From NCBI GenBank assembly GCA_963745405.1, contig CAVUWY010000002.1, positions 1,736,001-1,800,000 of the forward strand: 64,000 nucleotides of DNA. The letters run 5' to 3'. This DNA is from C-114 sp963745405 (lineage in GTDB: Bacteria; Chloroflexota; Limnocylindria; Limnocylindrales; CSP1-4). Below the pieces are notes generated by a model that saw only the letters and a list, made by a program, of their open reading frames with translations, ran no database searches and was not told where the DNA came from. Positions 1 through 8,824 of this stretch are shown here, one piece after another. The translations under genes and the position numbers were made by a program. How positions within the stretch are numbered: position 1 is the stretch's first letter; each line of letters begins with the position of its first letter.

Positions 1-214
1 TTACGCGATGCGGTCGCGGTCGATGGAGGGAGTCGCTCTGCGGGCGAGTAAGCCTCGGGAGTGAATTGGGGCTCGCCGTGCGCCCCGGTCAGGTAGCCCG
101 GATCGGGCGCCGTCCACGGGGCTGGGGAGGGTAGCGCACGCCCGGCGGCCGGCGAAGGTCCTCGGCGGTGAACCGCACCCACTGGCTCCTCGTCCCGCCG
201 GGTAAGGTTCGCGG

Positions 215-3200
215 ATGGACGTGAAGACTCGCCCCATCGGACCGGCGACCTCGGACGCGCTCGCCTTCCTGTTCACCGATATCGAGGGGAGCACCCGGCT
301 CTGGGAACGGTTCGCCGTGGCGATGCCGGCCGCCCTGGCCCGTCACGACGCGATCCTCCGGACCGCGATCGAGGCCGCCGGCGGCACGGTCGTGAAATCG
401 ACCGGAGACGGGACGATGGCCGTCTTCCGGGCCTCCGCGGACGGCGTCCGGGCGAGCCTCGACGCGCAGGTGACGCTCGCCGCCGAATCGTGGCCCGACA
501 CGGGGCCGCTCCGGGTCAGGATGGCCATCCATGCCGGCGAGGCCGACCGGCGGGCAGACGATTACTTCGGCCCGACGGTGAACCGGACAGCCCGGATCAT
601 GGCGGCTGCCCACGGTGGGCAGGTGGTCCTGTCGGCGGTGGCGGCCGGGCTCGCGGCCGATCGGCTGCCCGGCGGCGCCACGCTCGTCGACCTCGGCGAG
701 CATCGGCTCAAGGACCTTGGGCGACCGGAGCGCGTCTTCCAGCTCGTCCATCCCTCCATCCAGCGCGACTTCCCGCCGCTCATCGGGCACGGTGACGAGT
801 CGGTCGCCCTGCCCGGCGCGGACGTCGACTTTGTCGGGCGGACCGTGGAGCTGGCCGAGCTCGAGCGTCTCCTCGCGAACCCCGCCACCCGGCTCGTCAC
901 CCTGTCCGGGCCCGGCGGCACCGGGAAGACCGCACTCGCCCAGCGGGTCGCCGCGGGACAGGTCAGCCGATTCGCCGACGGCGTCCGATTCGTCGACCTC
1001 GTCGACGCGGTCGAGACGGAGGCCGTCCTCCTCGCGATCGCCCGAGCCGTCGGGTTGCCCGAGTCCGTCGAGCGATCGCTCGCCGACGTCGTGGTCGAGT
1101 CGATGCGGGCCCGCCAGATGCTTCTCGTCCTCGACAACTTCGAGCAGGTCACGGAGGCGGCCGCCACCGTCGGGCGACTCCTCGCCGAGTGTCCGCGGCT
1201 CGTCCTCCTGGTGACGAGTCGCGAGATCCTCCGCATCAGGACCGAGCGCGTCTTCCCGGTCGGGCCGCTCGGTCTCCCACCCGAGGTGGCGCGCCACGGG
1301 GACCTCGAGCGGGTCGGTGGCTTCGAGGCGATCGAGCTGTTCGTCCGTCGGGCGCGGACGGTACGAGCGGACTTCCGCCTCACCGACGAGAACGCTGCCG
1401 CTGTCGTCGATATCTGTCGTCGCCTTGACGGCCTGCCGCTGGCGATCGAGCTCGCCGCGGCGCGGCTCCGGATCTTCTCGCCGGAGGCCCTTCGCGACCG
1501 GCTCACCGATCGACTCGACCTGCTCCGCGGCACCTCGCGCGACCAGCCGGCCCGCCACCACACCCTCCGGGCGACGATCGACTGGAGCTATCAGCTCCTC
1601 GAACCGGCCGAACAGCGGCTGTTCGAGCTCATGTCGGTCTTCGCAGACGCGGACGCAGCGGCGGTCGAGTCGGTCGGAGCGGTGCTTGAACCCGACCTCG
1701 CCGGGCTCGATCCGCTCGATGGCCTGCCGTCGCTCATCGAGAAGAGCCTCGTCCGGGAGGGCGCCGGCGGCGGCGAGCCGCGCCTCACCATGCTCGAGAC
1801 GATCCGGGAGTACGCAGGCGAAGCGCTCGATCGCGATCCCGGCCGGGCCGAGCGGGCTCGCCAGACCCACGCCGAGTACTACGCCTCGTTCGCCGCCGAC
1901 CTGCGCCGGGAATTCGCTGGCAGCACGCCCGAGCAGGCCCTCGACAAGCTCGAGTCGGAGGTCGGCAACCTCCGGCTCGCCTGGCGCCACTTCCTTGACG
2001 CGGGGCGGGTCGACGAGCTGATCAACCTCTCGGGCGCCCTCCTCGTGCTCGACGACTCCCGCGGCTGGTACCTCGACTCCCTCGGCCTCGCGACCGACCT
2101 CCTCGCGGCGCTGGACGCTGCGCCCAGGACGCCTGAGCTCGTCGACCAGGAGATCTCGCTTCGCCTCAACGTGGCCCGCGCCCTCTTCGTCGTCCGCGGC
2201 TTCACGCCGGAGGTGACCGAGGCGTTCGCAGCCGCCCTCGACCTGTTCGAGCGGGCCGGCCGTCCCCGCCAGCACGCCTCGATCCTCCGCGGCCTGGGCA
2301 ACCTCTACGTCCTCCAGGCGGACTTCGACCGGGGGCTCGACATCGGGCGCCGGATCCTCGAGCTCTCCGAGCAGGAGGTCGACCCGGCGATGCGGATCGA
2401 CGGCCATCTCCTCGCCGGGTCGATGCTGGCCTTCACCGGGCACCTGGCCGAGGGCCTCGACCATCTCGACCAGGCGGTCGAGGCGTTCGGGCCAGACGCC
2501 GGCCGGGCGCGGGGACATCTGACGGGGAACGACCCACGGGTCGCGGTGCTGACGACCTCGGGGTTCCTGCTCTGGCTGGGCGGCCGGCCCGACCTGGCGG
2601 TGGAACGGGCGGACCGGGCGATCGAGCTCGCCAGTCTGCTGGCTCACCCGTTCACGAGCGCGTACGCCCGGTTCCACGCGGGGCTGCTCCACCTCTGGCG
2701 GCATGAACCGACGCTGGTGCGCGACCGGGCTCTCGCCCTCCTCGAGATCGCCGATGAGTACGACTTCCGGATCTGGGAGGCGACCGGCGGATGCCTGCTC
2801 GGCGCGGCCGAGGTCGCTCTCGGCCGGATCGACGACGGCCTCGCCCGCCTCAGGGCGGGCCTCGAGCTCTACCGCGGCCTCCGCACACCGCCGATCTTCT
2901 GGCCGATGCTCCTGCAGATGGACGCCGGAGCGAACCTCCTCGCGGGGCGCCCCGAGGCCGCCGTGCCGACGATCTCCGAGGCTCTTGACATCGTCTCGGG
3001 CGGCACGGGGATCGCCCTCCTGCCCGAGTTCTGGACGCTGCGCGGCGACATCGCGGCCGCGCTCCGGCCGGGCGACGAGGAGGCGGAGGATTGGTACCGG
3101 CGCGCCTTCGACCTGTCCGAGCGGCTCGCCGAGCGGATGCCCCAGCTCCATGCGGCCTCCCGACTCTTCCCGATCGACGCGGCCGCCGGCCATCGTGCCG

Positions 3201-3304
3201 AGGCGGCGGAGCGGGTCGCAGGCGTCCTGGCGACGATCGAGGGCGGCGCCGGCCTCCACGACGTGTCGGCGGCGAGGTCGCTGATCGCGGAGGCGAGTCG
3301 CTAG
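215..3304 (+). CDS. Class III nucleotide cyclase fused to AAA/NB-ARC ATPase and TPR domains
   Basis: A 1029-aa cytoplasmic signalling protein. Residues 15-165 form a class III adenylate/guanylate cyclase domain: FTDIEGS carries the first metal Asp (D22), VVKSTGDG carries Lys61 and the second metal Asp65, and GPTVNRTAR carries the transition-state Asn123 and Arg127. All key residues are present, so it should be catalytically competent. A P-loop (GPGGTGKT, about 231-238) and a Walker B-like LLVLDNFEQ follow, typical of the MalT/AfsR-like STAND ATPases. The C-terminal half (about 560-1029) is alpha-helical and TPR-like. The start is the ATG preceded by TAAGG seven bases upstream. The domain order matches mycobacterial and chloroflexotal cyclase-ATPase regulators, but there is no C-terminal LuxR helix-turn-helix. 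The ligand sensed is unknown. Confidence 0.9.
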   Translation: MDVKTRPIGPATSDALAFLFTDIEGSTRLWERFAVAMPAALARHDAILRTAIEAAGGTVVKSTGDGTMAVFRASADGVRASLDAQVTLAAESWPDTGPLRVRMAIHAGEADRRADDYFGPTVNRTARIMAAAHGGQVVLSAVAAGLAADRLPGGATLVDLGEHRLKDLGRPERVFQLVHPSIQRDFPPLIGHGDESVALPGADVDFVGRTVELAELERLLANPATRLVTLSGPGGTGKTALAQRVAAGQVSRFADGVRFVDLVDAVETEAVLLAIARAVGLPESVERSLADVVVESMRARQMLLVLDNFEQVTEAAATVGRLLAECPRLVLLVTSREILRIRTERVFPVGPLGLPPEVARHGDLERVGGFEAIELFVRRARTVRADFRLTDENAAAVVDICRRLDGLPLAIELAAARLRIFSPEALRDRLTDRLDLLRGTSRDQPARHHTLRATIDWSYQLLEPAEQRLFELMSVFADADAAAVESVGAVLEPDLAGLDPLDGLPSLIEKSLVREGAGGGEPRLTMLETIREYAGEALDRDPGRAERARQTHAEYYASFAADLRREFAGSTPEQALDKLESEVGNLRLAWRHFLDAGRVDELINLSGALLVLDDSRGWYLDSLGLATDLLAALDAAPRTPELVDQEISLRLNVARALFVVRGFTPEVTEAFAAALDLFERAGRPRQHASILRGLGNLYVLQADFDRGLDIGRRILELSEQEVDPAMRIDGHLLAGSMLAFTGHLAEGLDHLDQAVEAFGPDAGRARGHLTGNDPRVAVLTTSGFLLWLGGRPDLAVERADRAIELASLLAHPFTSAYARFHAGLLHLWRHEPTLVRDRALALLEIADEYDFRIWEATGGCLLGAAEVALGRIDDGLARLRAGLELYRGLRTPPIFWPMLLQMDAGANLLAGRPEAAVPTISEALDIVSGGTGIALLPEFWTLRGDIAAALRPGDEEAEDWYRRAFDLSERLAERMPQLHAASRLFPIDAAAGHRAEAAERVAGVLATIEGGAGLHDVSAARSLIAEASR

Positions 3305-3316
3305 ACCACGGGGGAC

Positions 3317-3733
3317 TCAGGCCAGCAGCGCCTCGGTCGCCTCGTCCGTCAGGCCGTCGTAATAGCGATCGAGCACGGCCCGGAAGACCGGGTCGTCCGG
3401 GGCCGCACGCTGGAACAGGGTCATGCTCGATCGGACCTTCATCGCGTCGATCGACCCGAGGATCTCGTCGACGCTCCCGCCGGCCACCGAGAGGAGCAGC
3501 TCCGCGGACTCGTGCAGCCGCGGGCCGAGCACGGGGTGGACCAGGTACGCCCGCGCTTCGTCGAGCGAGCCGATGGCGTAGTAGCGCGACGTCTCGCTCC
3601 GTCCGAGGCCGGCGACCTGGGGAAAGATGAACCAGATCCAGTGGCCTGCCTTGCGGCCGCGCCGGAGCTCGTCGAGGACGCCGGCGTAGACACCCTCCTG
3701 GGCCGCGACGAAGCGTTCGAGGTCGTACGTCAT
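3317..3733 (-). CDS. DUF1810 family protein
   Basis: A 138-aa protein beginning MTYDLERFVAAQ, with the conserved DUF1810 features: a K-x-GHWIWFIFPQ block, a GLGRSETSRYYAI block, and a C-terminal F-x-R-A-x-P-D-D-P-V-F segment. The family (E. coli YbhH/YfbK-neighbour type calpastatin-like proteins) has no settled biochemical role. I chose the ATG at the MTYDL motif instead of an upstream in-frame start because the family begins there. It is divergent from the VOC gene, with about 110 bases between them, and tail-to-tail with the cyclase gene. It looks complete. Confidence 0.85.
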   Translation of the reverse strand: MTYDLERFVAAQEGVYAGVLDELRRGRKAGHWIWFIFPQVAGLGRSETSRYYAIGSLDEARAYLVHPVLGPRLHESAELLLSVAGGSVDEILGSIDAMKVRSSMTLFQRAAPDDPVFRAVLDRYYDGLTDEATEALLA

Positions 3734-3778
3734 CGCCCCAGTGTGCGCCGCCGATGTGGGCAGCGCGCTCTCGTCGCC

Positions 3779-3789
3779 CGTTGTAGCGT
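3779..3789 (+). promoter_or_regulatory. Candidate promoter element (extended -10-like TGTAGCGT)
   Basis: The 11-mer CGTTGTAGCGT lies about 53 bases upstream of the GTG of the VOC gene. The identical 11-mer is found about 50 bases upstream of the DUF2652 gene. TGTAGCGT resembles an extended -10 in a GC-rich genome. No convincing -35 is visible, so this is a weak call. Confidence 0.3.
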
Positions 3790-3842
3790 GGTGGACGGAG
3801 GGCGGACGATCTCGCCCGGATGAAGTCCAGGAGGGCGTCCGC

Positions 3843-4226
3843 GTGCTCAGCGACCATCCCATCTTCCCGATCCTGCTGTCGAAGGACCTCGACGCGACCC
3901 GGGCCTTCTATCACGACATCCTGGGCCTGGAGATCGCGCGCGAGGACCCCGGCGATCGGATCGTCTTCCGGTGCGGTGGCGGGACCCAGCTCGCGGTCAC
4001 CTTCAGCACCGTCGGCACGGCCGACACGCAGACCCAGCTGGCCTGGCGGGTGCCGGACATCCGGGCGGCGCTCGCCGACCTCCGGGCCCGCGGCGTGCGG
4101 ATCGAGGAATACGATGCGCCCGATCCTGTGACGGTCGACGGCATCGCCGACATGGGTCATTCGTGGGCGGCCTGGTTCGTCGATCCAAGCCGGAACGTCC
4201 TCGCGGTCGTCCAGCCCAAGGGCTGA
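3843..4226 (+). CDS. VOC/glyoxalase-fold family protein
   Basis: A 127-aa single-domain vicinal-oxygen-chelate protein with the usual N-terminal ILLSKDLDATRAFYHDILGL motif and a C-terminal WAAWFVDPSRNVLAVVQ strand, as in glyoxalase/bleomycin-resistance proteins. Acting as a dimer, such proteins bind a metal and a small molecule; the substrate cannot be told. The GTG start is chosen because AGGAGGG sits seven bases upstream and the conserved fold begins immediately after. An in-frame upstream start at 3741 lacks a ribosome site and would add a non-homologous leader. Confidence 0.85.
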   Translation: MLSDHPIFPILLSKDLDATRAFYHDILGLEIAREDPGDRIVFRCGGGTQLAVTFSTVGTADTQTQLAWRVPDIRAALADLRARGVRIEEYDAPDPVTVDGIADMGHSWAAWFVDPSRNVLAVVQPKG

Positions 4227-4275
4227 ACCGCCCGGACCGGTCGAGCAGCGCCATGCCCGCGGCGAGGAGGCGATC

Positions 4276-4980
4276 GTGAATATCGTGCTCGTCCACGGTT
4301 CGTACGCCGGCGCGTGGATATGGGACCTCGTGCGGCCCTATCTCGAGGGCCGGGGCCACCGGGTGACGGCCATCGACCTGCAGATCAGCGACCCCGCTGC
4401 GGGCGGCGAGGCGTACGCCCGGACGATCGTCGACGCGGTCGACTGGACCGACCCTCCCGTCCTTGTCGGGCATTCATCGAGCGGGCTCGTGACCCCGCTC
4501 GTCGCCGCGGCCCACCCGGTCCGCAGCCTCGTCTTCCTTGCCGCGATGCTCGCCCGGCCCGGCGTGAGCGCCAATGAGCAGCGGCAGGCCGAGCCGATCG
4601 ACTCGCCGGTCGCGCCGGCGACCGCGCAGTGGACCGATCTCGGCGACGACGTGTGGGGCGTCGGTCCGGACACCGCGACCGAGATCTTCTGGCACGATGC
4701 CCCGCCCGACGTGGCCGCCTGGGCGGCCGCCCGGCTTCGTCCGCAGTCGTATCGGTTCATGAACGAGCCCAGCCCGCTCGCAGGATGGCCGGCCGTGCCG
4801 AGCTCCTATCTCGCCTGCCGCGATGACCATGCCACGAACCCGGCGTGGCAGCGACGGGTCGCCGCCGAGCGACTCGGGGTGACGGCGGTCGAGCTCGACG
4901 GTGGCCACTCCCCGATGCTCTCGCGCCCGGCCGAACTCGCCGAGGCGCTCGACCGCCTGGTGCGCTACCCGACGGCCTGA
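4276..4980 (+). CDS. Alpha/beta hydrolase
   Basis: A 234-aa alpha/beta-hydrolase of the AB_hydrolase_6/methylesterase-hydroxynitrile-lyase type. IVLVHGSYAGAWIW forms the oxyanion loop. The nucleophile elbow reads VGHSSSG (Ser67), where the last Gly of the usual GxSxG is a Ser. A late Asp (CRDDHA) and His (DGGHSPM) complete the triad. It is a soluble cytoplasmic enzyme with unknown ester or amide substrate. The GTG start has GAGGAGG five bases upstream. It follows the VOC gene by about 50 bases and may be cotranscribed. Confidence 0.88.
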   Translation: MNIVLVHGSYAGAWIWDLVRPYLEGRGHRVTAIDLQISDPAAGGEAYARTIVDAVDWTDPPVLVGHSSSGLVTPLVAAAHPVRSLVFLAAMLARPGVSANEQRQAEPIDSPVAPATAQWTDLGDDVWGVGPDTATEIFWHDAPPDVAAWAAARLRPQSYRFMNEPSPLAGWPAVPSSYLACRDDHATNPAWQRRVAAERLGVTAVELDGGHSPMLSRPAELAEALDRLVRYPTA

Positions 4981-4988
4981 TCCGCCCG

Positions 4989-5002
4989 TGCAATCGATAC
5001 AA
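4989..5002. promoter_or_regulatory. Possible weak LacI-type operator upstream of the Gfo/Idh operon
   Basis: TGCAATCGATACAA has the CG centre and the TGCAA-CG half-site seen in the three stronger operators of this island, but the right half is a poor match. It sits at the position of a -35 element, about 18 bases before a TACCCT (-10-like) and 54 bases before the TTG start of the first dehydrogenase. Weak on its own; listed because the same half-site heads the other operons. Confidence 0.3.
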
Positions 5003-5055
5003 CTCGCGTGATACCCTCGGCCGGCGCCCGCCTCGCACGCCCATGAGGAGCGGCA

Positions 5056-6174
5056 TTGAACGACACGCTCGGCATCGGGATCCTCGGTGCAGGCTGGATC
5101 ACGCGAGCGCACGGACTCGCGATCCGGACCCTCTCCCAGGTGGCACCCGTCGGCCGGCCGGTGGCCATCACGATGCTCGCCGCGCGGGGCTCCGGCCGTG
5201 GCGAAGAGATGGCGGCTCAGCTCGAGGTCGAGCGGTTCACCACCGACTGGCGCGAGGTCGTGGATGACCCATCGGTCGACGTCGTCGCCAACCTGACCGG
5301 CGTGAACGGGCATCGCGAGGCGACCGAGGCGGCACTGGCCCTCGGGAAGCCCGTCCTGTGCGAGAAGCCTCTCGGCGTGGATCGCGTCGAGGCCCGCTCG
5401 ATGGCCGACGCGGCCGACGCGGCCGGCGTGCAGGCGGTGACCGGGTTCAACTACCGCTACCTGCCGGCGATGCTGCTGGCCCACGACATCGCCGCGAGCG
5501 GCGCCCTCGGAACGATCGTCCATTTCCGCGGCGCCTATCTCCAGGACTACGCCGCCGTCCCGGCTCCGCTTCGGCCCCACAACGGGTCCCGGGCGGTGAC
5601 CGACTACGCCCACATCGTCGACTTCCTCCACTACCTCGGCGGCGAGGCGATGGCGGTAGTGGCGAGCGCCGCCAAGCTGACCGCATCGGGCCCCGACGTC
5701 GAGGACGCCTACGTCGCGGCCGTCGAGCTGCAGGGTGGTGGCCTGGCGTCGCTCGAGGCGTCCCGCGTCGCTCGCGGCTGGAAGGGGCGACAGCGCATCG
5801 AGCTCGATGGGACGGAGGGATCGCTGTGGTGGGACATGGAGGACATGAACCATCTGCACGTGTTCCTCGCAGCGGATGAGGCGGCCGGCATCGGCGGGTT
5901 CCGCGACGTCCTCGTCACCCAGCCGGACCACCCCTTCGTGGGGCGCTGGTGGCCGCCGGGACATGGCCTCGGCTGGGAGAGCGGCTTCGTCCACGAGTGG
6001 CACGACTTCCTGACCGCCGTCGTGACCGGCGGACCGGTGCCGGATCGACAGGCCACGTTCGCCGACGGGTATCGCGCGGCGGTCGTCTGCGACGCCATCC
6101 TCCTCGCCGCCAGCGACGGGGAACGGGTCCGGATCGAGGACCTCGTCCCGGCCGGCCAAGGCGGAGGCCGATGA
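5056..6174 (+). CDS. Gfo/Idh/MocA family oxidoreductase (inositol-dehydrogenase-like)
   Basis: A 372-aa NAD(P)-dependent dehydrogenase. The N-terminal Rossmann fold shows GILGAGWI, and CEKPLGVD (E103-K104-P105) is the family EKP motif that positions the catalytic Lys. The region where DxGxH is usual reads TDYAHIVD, with His186 conserved and the Asp displaced, so catalysis or stereochemistry may differ from classical IolG. The likely role is oxidation of a cyclitol or sugar hydroxyl in the inositol-type pathway encoded nearby. The TTG start is chosen because AGGAG lies five bases before it. The stop overlaps the next start as ATGA, so the two dehydrogenases are translationally coupled. Confidence 0.88.
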   Translation: MNDTLGIGILGAGWITRAHGLAIRTLSQVAPVGRPVAITMLAARGSGRGEEMAAQLEVERFTTDWREVVDDPSVDVVANLTGVNGHREATEAALALGKPVLCEKPLGVDRVEARSMADAADAAGVQAVTGFNYRYLPAMLLAHDIAASGALGTIVHFRGAYLQDYAAVPAPLRPHNGSRAVTDYAHIVDFLHYLGGEAMAVVASAAKLTASGPDVEDAYVAAVELQGGGLASLEASRVARGWKGRQRIELDGTEGSLWWDMEDMNHLHVFLAADEAAGIGGFRDVLVTQPDHPFVGRWWPPGHGLGWESGFVHEWHDFLTAVVTGGPVPDRQATFADGYRAAVVCDAILLAASDGERVRIEDLVPAGQGGGR

Positions 6175-7403
6175 GCGGCGCAGTCGCGTCGGGCGTCGTC
6201 CGGATCGGTGTCGTCGGTGCCGGGACGATCGCCGGGGTCCACAGCGCCGCGCTGCGCAACGTCTCCCACCTCTACCCGGGGCTGGCCCTTCGGCCGGAGC
6301 TCGTCGCGGTCGCCGACATCAACGGCGTCCTGGCCGATCGCGTCGCCCGTCGCTTCGGCTTCGCCCGCGTCGCTGCCGACTGGACCGAGCTCGTCGCGTC
6401 CGACGACATCGATCTCGTCGTCGCCTGCCTGCCACCGGCCGCCAACCGGGCCGTCGTCCTCGCTGCCGCAGGCGCCGGCAAGCACGTCGTGTGCGAGAAG
6501 CCGCTCGGCGTCTCCACCGCCGAGGCGAGCGAGATGCTCGATGCCTGCCGCCGCGCCGGGGTGATGCACGGCCTGGCGGCCGGCTACCGCTGGTCACCGG
6601 CCGTGCGGGCCATCCGGGGCCTCATCGCGGCTGGGCAGCTCGGCGAGATCCGCAGCCTGCGGGCCTCGTTCATGCTCGACTACGGGGCGGACCCCGACGT
6701 GCCCTACCTGTGGCGGTTCCGCAAGAGCCTCGCCGGTGGGGGGATCGCGATCGACACGGGTTATCACCTCGTCGACTGCGCCCGGTTCCTCGTCGGCGAG
6801 ATCGCGACCATCCAGGGCCTCACCCGCACGTTCATCACCGAGCGACCGCTGCCGGCCGCCGACGCGGTCGGCAACCGAGGAGCGGGCACGGTCACGGGCG
6901 GCGCTCCCCCCGCGATGGGCACGGTCGACGTCGAGGACGCCGCTGCCGCCCTGCTCACCTTCGAGTCCGGCGCCTACGGGGTGTTCGAGACCAGCCGGGT
7001 GGCGATCGGCAAGCGTGTCGCGCTCGTCCTCGAGGTCTACGGCTCGCTCGGATCGGCCGCCTGGGACCTGGAGCGAGCCGACGAGTTCGAGGTCTGCCTG
7101 CCGGGCGAGGCCGGCACGTTCGGGTTCAGGCGCGTGCTCGTGAACCCGACCCATCCGGGGGCGGCGGAGCTGCTCATCGGGGGGACCGACGGGACGTCGA
7201 TCGGGTGGCTCGGCCAGGAGTGCGCGATGTGGTCCGAGTTCCTGACGGCGCTCGCGGAGGGGCGCCCGGCCAGCGCCGACTTCAGCGACGGGGTCCACGA
7301 CAACGCCGTCATCGAGGCGCTCTACCTGGCCGCCGATACCGGGGAGCGGATCGCGGTCTCCGTGCCGGCCGGCACCGACCTGGGGAAAGGGGTACGACCA
7401 TGA
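6171..7403 (+). CDS. Gfo/Idh/MocA family oxidoreductase (second copy)
   Basis: A 410-aa dehydrogenase, only distantly similar to its upstream neighbour. It has GVVGAGTIAG for nucleotide binding, CEKPLGVS for the catalytic Lys, and a canonical AIDTGYHLVD (DxGxH) active-site helix. A likely partner or alternative-substrate enzyme for inositol or a derivative; MocA of rhizopine (methyl-inosamine) catabolism belongs to this family. The ATG start overlaps the previous stop by four bases (ATGA), and its own stop overlaps the aminotransferase start in the same way. A longer in-frame extension upstream lies inside the previous gene and is not used. Confidence 0.88.
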   Translation: MSGAVASGVVRIGVVGAGTIAGVHSAALRNVSHLYPGLALRPELVAVADINGVLADRVARRFGFARVAADWTELVASDDIDLVVACLPPAANRAVVLAAAGAGKHVVCEKPLGVSTAEASEMLDACRRAGVMHGLAAGYRWSPAVRAIRGLIAAGQLGEIRSLRASFMLDYGADPDVPYLWRFRKSLAGGGIAIDTGYHLVDCARFLVGEIATIQGLTRTFITERPLPAADAVGNRGAGTVTGGAPPAMGTVDVEDAAAALLTFESGAYGVFETSRVAIGKRVALVLEVYGSLGSAAWDLERADEFEVCLPGEAGTFGFRRVLVNPTHPGAAELLIGGTDGTSIGWLGQECAMWSEFLTALAEGRPASADFSDGVHDNAVIEALYLAADTGERIAVSVPAGTDLGKGVRP

Positions 7404-8791
7404 GTACGATCGAGATCGAGGCCGCCGCCCGCCACGATGCGGCCGATCTCGGCTGGCCGGTTCCGACGGCAGCGTCCCGCGCCCTGTTCGAGCGCGCCAG
7501 CGCCGTCTCCCCGGGCGGCGTCCAGGGCGAAGGGCGCAGCGCCACGCCGTACCCGCTCTACATGCAACGGGCACAGGGCTCGCGGATCTGGGACGTCGAC
7601 GGCAACGAGTACATCGACTTCCACAACTCGTTCGGCGCCGTCCTTCTCGGCCACAACGACAGCCGCATCCGGGCGGCGGTCATCCGGGCGATGGACGAGC
7701 ACGGCGTCTCGTTCTCGGCCGCCAATCCGCTCGAGGTGGAGCTGGCCGAGCGACTCATCGGGATGATCCCGTCCGCCGAACGAGTCGTCTTCAGCTGCAC
7801 CGGCACCGAGGCGACGTTCCACGCGATCAGGCTCGCCCGCGGGTTCACCGGTCGGGAGCGGATCCTCAAGTTCGAGGGCAACTATCACGGCTGGCACGAC
7901 TACGTCGCGTGGAGCCACCACTTCGCCACCGACGACACCGGCGACGTGCCGACGCCCGTCGCCGCCTCGGCCGGCATCCCGGCCGCCATCCGCGACCTGA
8001 TCCTCGTCCGCGAGTACAACGACACGGCGGGCGTCCGCGACCTCCTCGCCCGGGAGGGCGACACCATCGCGGCGGTCATCGTCGAGCCGATCTTCCACAA
8101 CGCCGGGGTAGTGATGCCCGATCCGGGCTTCCTCGAGGGCCTCCGCGAGGCCTGCGACCGCTCGGGGACGGTCCTCATCTTCGACGAGGTGATCACCGGG
8201 TTCCGTCACGGGCCCGGCGGGGCCCAGGGCGCGCTCGGCGTCACCCCCGACCTCACGACTATGGGAAAGGCGCTCGGCAACGGCTTCCCGATCTCGGTCC
8301 TGGCCGGCCGGGCCGACATCATGGATCACCTCGGGCCGAAGGGCGACGTCCTGTTCGCCGGCACGTTCGCCGGCCACACGCTCGACGTGGCGGCCGCCCT
8401 CGCCTGCACCGAGGTCGTCCTGGACGGCGCGTTGCACGACCACATCCGCCAGCTCGGCCGCCGCTTGACGGGCGGCATCCAGGCAGCGATCGACGCGGCC
8501 GGCGTGCCCGTCCAGGTCCTCGAGATGGCCGGCGTCTGGACCGTCTATTTCACCGACCAGCCGATCCGGCGGTTCCGTGACTTCGCCCGGTTCGCGATGG
8601 ACAAGAACCACCCTGTCCAGCGGGCCTACCGCGATCGGCTGCTGGAACGCGGCATCTACGTCCACCCCCACTACATGATCCGGGGGTTCCTGACCGGGGC
8701 TCACACGGCGGAGGATGTCGACCGCGTCGTCGACGCGACCGCCTCGTTCATCGCGGACCACCGCGACGCGTTGCTCGCGGAGCGTGCCTGA
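7400..8791 (+). CDS. Class III PLP-dependent aminotransferase (GSA-aminotransferase-like)
   Basis: A 463-aa PLP enzyme of the glutamate-1-semialdehyde/omega-aminotransferase group. It shows an SPGGVQG entry motif, CTGTEATFHAIRLAR for phosphate binding, LIFDEVITGFR with the cofactor Asp, and the Schiff-base Lys290 in MGKALGNGFP. There is no haem gene nearby. Being third in an ATGA-coupled operon after two inositol-type dehydrogenases, it more plausibly transfers an amino group to or from a ketone made by those dehydrogenases (for example an inosose/inosamine pair) than makes tetrapyrrole. Substrate inferred only from context. Confidence 0.88.
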   Translation: MSTIEIEAAARHDAADLGWPVPTAASRALFERASAVSPGGVQGEGRSATPYPLYMQRAQGSRIWDVDGNEYIDFHNSFGAVLLGHNDSRIRAAVIRAMDEHGVSFSAANPLEVELAERLIGMIPSAERVVFSCTGTEATFHAIRLARGFTGRERILKFEGNYHGWHDYVAWSHHFATDDTGDVPTPVAASAGIPAAIRDLILVREYNDTAGVRDLLAREGDTIAAVIVEPIFHNAGVVMPDPGFLEGLREACDRSGTVLIFDEVITGFRHGPGGAQGALGVTPDLTTMGKALGNGFPISVLAGRADIMDHLGPKGDVLFAGTFAGHTLDVAAALACTEVVLDGALHDHIRQLGRRLTGGIQAAIDAAGVPVQVLEMAGVWTVYFTDQPIRRFRDFARFAMDKNHPVQRAYRDRLLERGIYVHPHYMIRGFLTGAHTAEDVDRVVDATASFIADHRDALLAERA

Positions 8792-8812
8792 GGGCGGCGA
8801 CCGGAACCGCCC
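8792..8812. terminator. Hairpin between convergent operons
   Basis: GGGCGG and CCGCCC form a six-base stem around a nine-base loop directly after the aminotransferase stop and before the end of the convergent transaldolase-like gene. It has no T-tract, as is common in very GC-rich genomes. Position supports a shared terminator; the stem is short. Confidence 0.4.
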
Positions 8813-8824
8813 GGTGATCGGCCC

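Noticed and set aside
1..294. A 97-codon minus-strand frame at the window edge
   Set aside because: Arg/Ala/Pro-rich, overlaps the cyclase start and shows no domain; I see no supported gene in bases 1-214.
89..3259. A 1056-codon open frame on the minus strand opposite the first cyclase gene
   Set aside because: Composition is Arg/Glu/Gly/Pro-rich with no domain; it is the mirror of a high-GC gene whose cyclase and P-loop motifs are clear on the plus strand.
7400..8791. hemL (glutamate-1-semialdehyde aminotransferase)
   Set aside because: Motifs are those of the broad class III family; no haem genes nearby and strong operon linkage to dehydrogenases, so the gene symbol is not supported.
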